Shown piece by piece: positions 57,048 through 64,000 of a stretch of DNA of 64,000 bases; within the stretch, counting starts at the first letter, position 1; the number at the start of each line of letters is the position of its first letter. The stretch is from Gossypium raimondii (lineage: Eukaryota > Streptophyta > Magnoliopsida > Malvales > Malvaceae). The translations under genes and the position numbers were made by a program. Where the stretch lies: positions 58,533,371 to 58,597,370 of the forward strand of contig NC_068567.1 in the NCBI RefSeq assembly GCF_025698545.1. The letters are read 5' to 3'. The notes under the pieces were generated by a model. That model ran no database searches and was not told the origin of the DNA. It was given only the letters and a program-made list of their open reading frames with translations.

Positions 57048-59652
57048 ATGTCGGTGTTCTCTCCTTGGGATTTGCCGTTGCCGTATGCTTCAAACCACTC
57101 GAATCTTCAATGCTTTCTTCGGTGCATCACTCCCGTTGTTCCTACTCGATTGCTACCTAAGGTACTACAATACTTTCAATTTCCCTCTCTCTTATATGTA
57201 TATTATTTTCACTAAATTCAAGAAAAAGTAATATAATAATCATCGGACTTGAGTTTTTAATGTATTTTAAATTCTTTTTAATTAAATAATTAAATTCTTG
57301 ATTTTGACTGTTCATAGAATTTACTAATTAAATAAATGTAATACAAAAACGTAATTCTTTTGGAAATTTGGTTTTTAATGTTAATCGACAGAAATGTAAT
57401 GAAGATTCAAATGGTGGCAATTTGGAAACAAATGAGAAAGAAAGAGATGAAGAAGGGTACAGTTTGAGTGAGGTTTGGGAGTCATATAGCGAGTGGAGTG
57501 CTTATGGTGTTGATGTCCCAATTGTGTTGAACAATGGCGACTGTGTCGTTCAGTACTATTCTCCTTCATTATCAGCTATGCAAATATACACTTTCAAACC
57601 CTTTTCTTCCTCATTCGGGTCTCTCTTTTTTTCTTTCTTTTAGTTTTGTTATTAGTTCTTGTTGTTTGTTGCATGCGTAAATTTGTGAATTTAGTACTTA
57701 TATTTTAATTCAATCAATTTTAGTTTTTATATTGTTGAAATTCGATCCTAAGCTAAACAGGTAAATTCGTTAGGTCAAATTCTACTATTAATCCTATATT
57801 ATTTAGTATATGTTCTTTACTTTGATCATTTTCAATCTTTAAGTTTTATACTTCAAAGGATAATTGTTAAATTTATTAACTCAATAATTTGTGAAATTAT
57901 ATAAAATAGCAAAGCAAACATTGTATTACACATGTAAATATACTTGTTGTGTATGATTTTGAAATATCATAATTTAATGGCTATTATTCCTGTAAATTTT
58001 AAAATTGGAAAACTACATGATTAAAAATAGCGAAATTAGAGTAGTTACTAAATTCACAATTTGACCTTTTATATGACTAATTTTGTTGCTTTTTTTCTTT
58101 CTCGCTTCTCATCCCTTTTGGCTAACTGTAGAGGGCTGGGAAACATGGTGAAACCTGAAAACGTCTCTTGTTGTAATGATGATGATGATGATGATGATGA
58201 TGGCGGCGGCGGGAGCGAAATTTACAACTCCTCAGCTTCAAGCAATGACTCGTGTTTGAGTTCCGAGGCAGCTTGGGACGAGGATTCCACTCAAACAAAT
58301 ACAATGGATCAATGTGGCTACTTGTACTATCAATACAACGAGATGGCGAGTCCTTATGATCGAGTTCCCCTTCAAGTAAAGGTGAGTCCGAAGTTGGTTT
58401 TCATTAACCAATTCCCACTTTTTTGAAATCAATGAAAGGTTAGTGTTGAGAGCTTGTTTGAAACAGATGAATGAGTTGGGCAAACATTATCCGGGTTTAT
58501 TTGATCTTCGGAGCACCGAAATTTCACCTTATAGTTGGATGGCTATAGCTTGGTATGTTCCATTCATCTCCTTTCCTTTTTGCATCATTGATTTAAGATA
58601 TATGTTATTTTGATAATGTTAAAAGTATACATTCTCAAAATATATTCGGAAATAATATGAGCTATAATTTAATTATTAGACTTATTCAAAAGTCAAATAA
58701 ATTTAAGTATAGATAAATAATTATTGATGTTTGACCAATTCGATAATTATTAATTTTTTATTTAATTTTGAAAATAAGTATATGAATTTTTTTAAAAAAG
58801 AAAATTTAATTTGTTTTTATATCAAATAAGTAATAAGTTCTAGTGGCAAAAAGGTGTTTGGAAAAAAAAGTTAAATCAAAATTGAATAGAGGCTTGCTTG
58901 TCCCATGTATACGAGAGATTCCCATTAGAAATTTTATTAGACTAGATTTGTCTAAAGGTCAGGAAGTCCTCTTAATCCAGCTTAAAATACTATTTATTAA
59001 TTAAAATTTTATATTTATTTGTAAAATATTATTTAAACAGTTTTTAAATTTTTTTAATATAAAAGATGAAAAATGAAATTAATTCAACAAGTTGAGCAAA
59101 CCAGAAAAGGCCTAGGTGAAAAATTAATTCATTAACTTTATCCATGAACCGTCCAAAGTATTTTGAGTATATTCGAATGCGAGATATATACTCGTATTTA
59201 TGAATCTAGTGAAGTCTAAAAATGGTTTGCTTATGTTTGATTAGGTATCCAGTGTATCAAATTCCAATGGCAACGAATGTGAAAGAACTGTCGGCATGTT
59301 TCCTTACCTACCATCCATTGTCAGGTATATATAATCAAAGCAACTGCTATAATTAATCCAATGTTTTTTGTTGTTGTTGTTAATTTCAATCTTGTCTGGT
59401 ATGAGATCTTTTTTTTTGGATTTGGGGTTTTGATCAGGTTCAAGAACAGGCAGCAACAAAGAAGAAATTTCACTCCCTCCATTTGCAGTGGTTACTTACA
59501 AGCTGTTTGGAACATTGTGGATCAACCCTGAAACATCAGACAAGGACACCATTATATGTCAACAAACAGCTGCTTGCAATTGGTTGAGACAACTTCAATT
59601 CCAGCACCATGACTTCAACTTCTTCATGTCTCGTCAGTTCCAAAATCCCTAA
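57048..59652 (+). CDS. DUF789 family protein
   Basis: Six exons join to 323 residues: 57048-57161, 57392-57618, 58132-58381, 58467-58552, 59245-59324, 59438-59652. The family is plant-specific with no firm biochemical role. Recognisable strings are YSLSEVWESYSEWSAYGVDV, LNNGDCVVQYYSPSLSAMQI, PLQVKMNELGKHYPGLFDLR, STEISPYSWMAIAWYPVYQI and FLTYHPLSG, in the family's order. The middle holds eight consecutive Asp followed by Gly, encoded by a (GAT)n microsatellite at 58175-58203, then Ser-rich sequence. No signal peptide or membrane segment is evident. The start chosen is the first in-frame ATG. Introns 3 to 5 follow GT-AG. Confidence 0.88.
57670..58070. mobile_element. Probable decayed MITE in a DUF789 gene intron
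   Basis: AAATTTGTGAATTTAGTACT near the left and, inverted, CAAATTGTGAATTTAGTAAC near the right are paired. Internal motifs (GTCAAATTCTACTATTAATCC, TTACACATGTAAATATA, GTATGATTTTGAAATATC) echo the element at 62133-62652. Boundaries are approximate and no target duplication is visible. Confidence 0.5.
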
Positions 59653-60121
59653 TGTTAACCCTAGTCATAGTTTCTTTTTCTTTTTCTTTTTTACAAAGGA
59701 GGCCACAATTCAAGAGATCGATTAAGAATTGCATTCATAAGCATTTTAGGCATTTCCACAGTTTTGTTTTACCAGTAATCTTGGGGTCAGTAACAATGGA
59801 TAAATGGGGTTTGGATTCTGTATGTATAATATATATATATGCATATAGATAGTGAAAGGTTATTGCTGTTTTAAGTGAAAAACATTTCCAGTTCAATACC
59901 AATGAAACAATATCTTTCTATTGAACTACAAGCATCCATTGATAGCAGCAGTACCAGTTTATATGGGAATCATCACTTTAAAAGGTTGAAAATGGAGGGA
60001 ATAAAAAGCAGGATCCATGATTTCACATCTACATCCTAGAGTCTATCAGTGTTTACATGAGTCGCAACCGTAGACGTATCTAACCTTCTAGTTTTCTGAC
60101 AATTCTGGATCAGTGTTTGGT
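59653..60121. other. Convergent 3' ends
   Basis: The 469 bases between the stop codons of the DUF789 and DUF3531-like genes contain both 3' UTRs. A short (TA)n tract lies near 59828. No further gene is seen. Confidence 0.5.
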
Positions 60122-61907
60122 TCAGATTTTGAAGTACTTGTAGCCGTAGTCGGGGTTTGTCATACCCTCTTCCCAATCACCCATCTGGCGACCACCGAAA
60201 ACTATCTGTTGAATGCCTAAATAACTGCCATAAAAGAAAAAAAAGGGACCAATGTAGACGTATTCACCATGAAATTTGATATATATATATATATATATAT
60301 CTTTTACGTATTAGTATCATTTAAACTTACTCTGCACTTAACACTGTCATGCAGTTGAGGAGAACATCAATGGATAAGAAATCCGAGGTACCAAGGTCTA
60401 CCCTGTAATGTCATCGTGTAAATTAGTCATATTATTCCATGAGAAAGAGCAATAAGAAGCTAAAATGAAAACTGCAGATTAAACATCAGAAATCATACCA
60501 AACACGGCCCCAGTTGTCTTGAAACTCAACGTCACTGATATCATGGAACGATGATGGCATCACATTAAAACCCTTATCTGCATCATAGAGGGGATCATAC
60601 TCCATTGAAGCATTTCCCACCTGTCATCAATATGAATCAAGAAGCTTATTTTCTCTGATGAATCAAGGCCTGGTCAAAGTTAAGAAAATGGAGAGCAAAG
60701 GCAACCATTGCCAAACCTGCAAATTAGAGGAATTAAAGGCACCCAAGCGTCCCATGACATACCATGACTGAATAACCTGCATGTATATCAAATTCAGTGA
60801 ACATAAATTGTTTGTACGTAACAGATAATACACAAAACAAGAGCAAATACAAAAAGGATTCTTCTAAAATTAAATAAATTTAGCACCAATTTGCCAGAAG
60901 AAGGAATCAGAAGGAGAATGAGACTTTGCTTACACTGCCAATGAGATTGACTTCTCTGTCGGAAGGTGATCCGTATAACTCGAACCATATATAGGAATCA
61001 AGTGGATTAAAACTGAATAGCCATAAAAATTGAAAGTTAGAGAAACATCAGCTACTTCATACAACTATGAAACTAAGGGGTAAATTAGTTTAATCATACA
61101 GCAAGAGCTTATTGCTCTAAGTTGTTCATTTCTAACTATATTTTACTATTATGGATAAACTAATAGTGTAGAAGGCATACTCTCGGAAGGTGACTTTAAA
61201 AGCAAGCAAAGAGCCCGTCTTTTTCTTGTTAAAATCTCTACCCTTTTTCCTAACACGCTCTTCAATCTACAAAACATAAACCAGAAAACTCATTAGAATA
61301 TCAGACTACAGATGATTAAGCTGAGGAAATGAAAAAAGGGAATAGGAAAAGGGTGTTAACGGACTCGTTTCCTCATTTGCTCAGGGTCGCCAATGCTATC
61401 ACCAAGAACCGCTCGTAGTTCCTCATCGTCTTTGCAAGCGTTTTCGAGTACCCTGTTTTTAATGCCGAAAAAGAGAAAACAAACAAAATAAATTCACAGA
61501 GGCAAGAAGTCGAACAGGTAGAATGCATCGTATATGTATATAAAAGAAAACGAAAGTGACGAGTACTTGGCCCATGATGGATAATTGTGAAGCCTGTCGA
61601 ACTCTCGTTTCCTCTTCTCTTCACGTATCTTGAGAAGTCTCCTCCCTCTCGCTGTCGTTCCTGACCCTTTAACGTCGCTTGTGCTTGAAACGCTAACAGT
61701 CGAATTGCTATCCTCAGCTGCTGCTGCAGCTCGGGTTCGAAGAATGGGTGTTTTGTTTTTGTCGTCGTCGTTGTTTAGAATCGGATATGAAGGAAAAGAA
61801 GAAATAGGAAATGACTGCCTGGCTAAAACTTGACGAAGAAGATGATGGTGGGTTTCAATTTTACTTGCATTTGGATTGCAAAAAAACCCTTTCACTGCCA
61901 TGCTCAT
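60122..61907 (-). CDS. Chloroplast DUF3531-like protein
   Basis: Eight exons on the minus strand join to 316 residues: 61907-61567, 61452-61365, 61266-61181, 61012-60934, 60776-60717, 60620-60499, 60402-60331, 60224-60122. The first 75 residues are rich in Ser, Arg and Ala with few acids, like a plastid transit peptide. A charged segment RRLLKIREEKRKREFDRLHN follows. The conserved domain has DSYIWFELYGSPSDREVNLI, GSVIQSWYVMGRLGAFNSSN and the C terminus MGDWEEGMTNPDYGYKYFKI, which I associate with the cyanobacterium-and-plant DUF3531 family. The function is unknown. The family name is from memory; the gene model itself is firm because all eight junctions keep frame. Confidence 0.85.
60277..60300. 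repeat. (TA)n microsatellite in the last intron of the DUF3531-like gene
   Basis: An uninterrupted run of about 11-12 TA dinucleotides lies between exons 7 and 8. Confidence 0.9.
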
Positions 61908-62132
61908 CTTTCAATCACCGTTGCAAAGTTTTCTCCAGTGTTTATTGATCATTGAGGATAATGAAAAAGATTTTCGGCCTTTTCACTGTAAATATAATAA
62001 AATCAGCATATTTTCGTGATTTTACGAAATAAAGGCGCAGCCCAATGAGATTTCATTAAAAGAATCTGACCCGCTAACCAGGCCCGTCTATTCATTTTAC
62101 CTTTTTTTTTATATATATATAGGTTCATTATA

Positions 62133-62652
62133 GGTTAAATTCTGCTATTAGTCTATATACTTTATGAAAGTTGTTGATTTAGTCCTTGTACTTTTCTAAT
62201 TGACAATTAGTCCCTATACTTTGCAGATTTTAAAAATTTAGTCCTAATCCAAACATTAGCAGTTAAATACTTTTGGTTAAATTCAATTACTAGTATTATA
62301 TCGTGCATATAGTTGTAGATTTAATTCATATTTTTAATTGAATCATTTTAAGTCCCTATAATTTTTAAATTTTGAAACTTTAGTTTTAACATAAACGACT
62401 ACCGTTAATCCATTAATTATATTTTTAGTGAGTAATATAAATAAATAACAAGTCGGTATGGCATTACACATATAATATATTTGTCGCGTCATATTTTGAA
62501 AATAGAAAATTTTAATGAATTTAATAGTTATTTTTGGCGAGAACTAAAATTTAAAATTTAAAAAGTACAAAAACTAAAAACGATCAAATTAAAATACAAA
62601 GATTAAATCTATAACTTTCATAAAGTATAAGGACTAATAACAAATTTTAACC
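62133..62652. mobile_element. Mutator-like MITE, GGTTAAATT ends
   Basis: The 520-bp element has ends GGTTAAATTCTGCTATTAGT and, inverted, GGTTAAAATTTGTTATTAGT, continuing as TATACTTTATGAAAGTT in both arms (more than 60 bp of TIR). Flanks TTCATTATA (62124-62132) and TTAATTATA (62653-62661) match at 8 of 9 bases. No coding capacity is present. It sits about 225 bp upstream of the DUF3531-like start codon. Confidence 0.8.
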
Positions 62653-62661
62653 TTAATTATA

Positions 62662-64000
62662 TTACATACATCGATTTTAAGTAATTAAAATGTTTAACTA
62701 TGTGTAAAAATATTTAATCATTAAATATATTTTAAAGAAAACATATTTAGTACACTGCAAGGGTAAGGTGATGACAAGTGTGCAATAGGATATAGTAAAA
62801 TATTTAAAAATATCTATAATATATATAAAAGCATGAGTTTAGAAAGACATGACTAGAGTATATTTTATTTTCTATCATATTACTAATTTAATTTTAAAAA
62901 TAATTATAATTTAATTTAAACTTATTAGTACAAAAATTGTTCTAATTTTAAAATAGAGTTATTAATTAAATAAAATTCTAATCATAAAATATAAGAAAAT
63001 TTGTGATAATTATAATTTATTTTATAATTATTAGTTAAAATTTTGAGGAAAAGATTGGGTTTATTTTATTTATATAAAATAGTGTTATTATCTAAATAAA
63101 ACTCTAAGCATCGTAATTATCATTTAATTAATATTAGGTAATTAAGTAATATTTAGGTGTGCTTGATAAACCACTGAATTAAATCGATTTTATTTCATTA
63201 AAAATTGAAATAAATTATCTTTTTTAAAAAAAAGAGATATTCAAATTACCATAATTATTTTAATAATATTAACATTAGAAATAAATATTCTTTTAAAATC
63301 AATATTTACTTTTATCAAACAACATAATTATATTTTGTCTTCTTTTTTTAACCATTATGCAACCTAACCCTTTTTTAAAATTAATATTATAATTTACTTT
63401 TTTATATAATTTTAAGTTTGTATATTCTTTAAAATTTAAAAGAAAACATCATTATCAATAATAGGTAAAAAATAATTAAAAATACTTTATTTAAAAATTA
63501 ATTAAACAAAATCATACAAAAAAATGGATATAAAAATTTAAATACATGTATAATTGTGAGTCAGAGAATAACACAAGAAAATGAAGGTAGTCGATCAGCC
63601 AATAAAAGATGGTTGTAAGATCGAACTTGTGATTGCAGAGGGTCAACCTTTAGGTGACAAGGACTCTGTGTAAGTCCCCAAAGAAGATGAGAAAAACCCG
63701 GTTGGATTATGCCTTCTAATTCAATCTCAAGGCATTAGATTAGTTCCCAGTGTTCTTATATGTAACATTTAACAACATTTAATAATTATCAAAAGATCAA
63801 TGGACACTTATGTGTTCCAAAATCCTGTAGATTTATCCCCAGTATGAGTACATAAAGCTAGGGTGAACCACAGTCTAAATGTTCAGCTTAGAACAGATAC
63901 ATATAATAACACGAAAAGCTGGCCAACGATACAAGAGAGAGGAAGAAACAAGAAAAGGATGATAATTGATCCTGAGTGCCTAATCACTAGCCTCGAAGTT
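62662..64000. other. AT-rich DNA, then a less AT-rich edge that may belong to a gene outside the window
   Basis: 62700-63540 is very AT-rich and featureless. From about 63560 to the end the sequence is less AT-rich. On the minus strand the last bases read ...Asn-Phe-Glu-Ala-Ser-Asp-stop (TAG near 63981), which could be the C terminus and 3' UTR of a minus-strand gene that starts beyond the window. This is a weak suggestion from composition and one short frame. Confidence 0.25.

Noticed and set aside
1-64000. CRISPR arrays, operons, prokaryotic-type terminators or riboswitches
   Set aside because: None is present and none is expected; gene structure is eukaryotic throughout. No THIC-type riboswitch was seen.

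Overview
This is plant nuclear DNA, most likely from a dicot of the cotton family (Malvaceae, Gossypium-like). The genes have many short exons and AT-rich GT-AG introns, plastid targeting sequences are present, and the spaces between genes are filled with non-autonomous transposons. The genus is an inference from general resemblance; the eudicot plant origin is secure.

Nine protein-coding genes can be traced from start to stop, and every one closes in frame after splicing. In order they are: a chloroplast-type protein of unknown function with one membrane segment (5579-8575, +); plastidial lipoyl synthase LIP1P (9522-15952, +); cytosolic pyruvate kinase (21700-24305, +); a secreted GH27 alpha-galactosidase with 15 exons (27228-29679, +); a full-length ABCB/MDR-type ABC transporter (30732-35314, +); the variable subunit of ferredoxin-thioredoxin reductase, intronless (38342-38827, +); the katanin p80 WD40 subunit (45781-53604, +); a DUF789 protein (57048-59652, +); and a chloroplast DUF3531-like protein (60122-61907, -), convergent with the DUF789 gene. 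Four of the nine look plastid-targeted. They do not form a pathway cluster.

The mobile fraction is varied. A short, decayed gag/protease-only LTR element lies at 72-3468. A second LTR element (11631-15371) sits inside intron 5 of the lipoyl synthase gene. Its interior encodes pieces of host-like protein rather than retroviral proteins; one block resembles the largest subunit of plant TFIIIC. Four terminal-inverted-repeat elements with GGGTAAA/GGTTAAA ends and 9-bp target duplications (18582, 20588, 55238, 62133) look like one Mutator-type MITE superfamily. A second inverted-repeat family with TGTTCATGGG ends has three copies (17340, 25915, 43135). A tRNA-like SINE family has three copies (25085, 36151, 42851), one with an 11-bp perfect target duplication. 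A Stowaway-like MITE and a 271-bp tandem duplication share one intron of the katanin gene.

The observations most worth following are the host-gene-carrying LTR element in LIP1P, the set of upstream ORFs before the katanin p80 start (one overlapping it as ATGA), the tandem peptide repeat in katanin p80, a GC-AG intron in the first gene, and a GC-richer insertion in pyruvate kinase intron 1. No wholly new biological system was identified with confidence.
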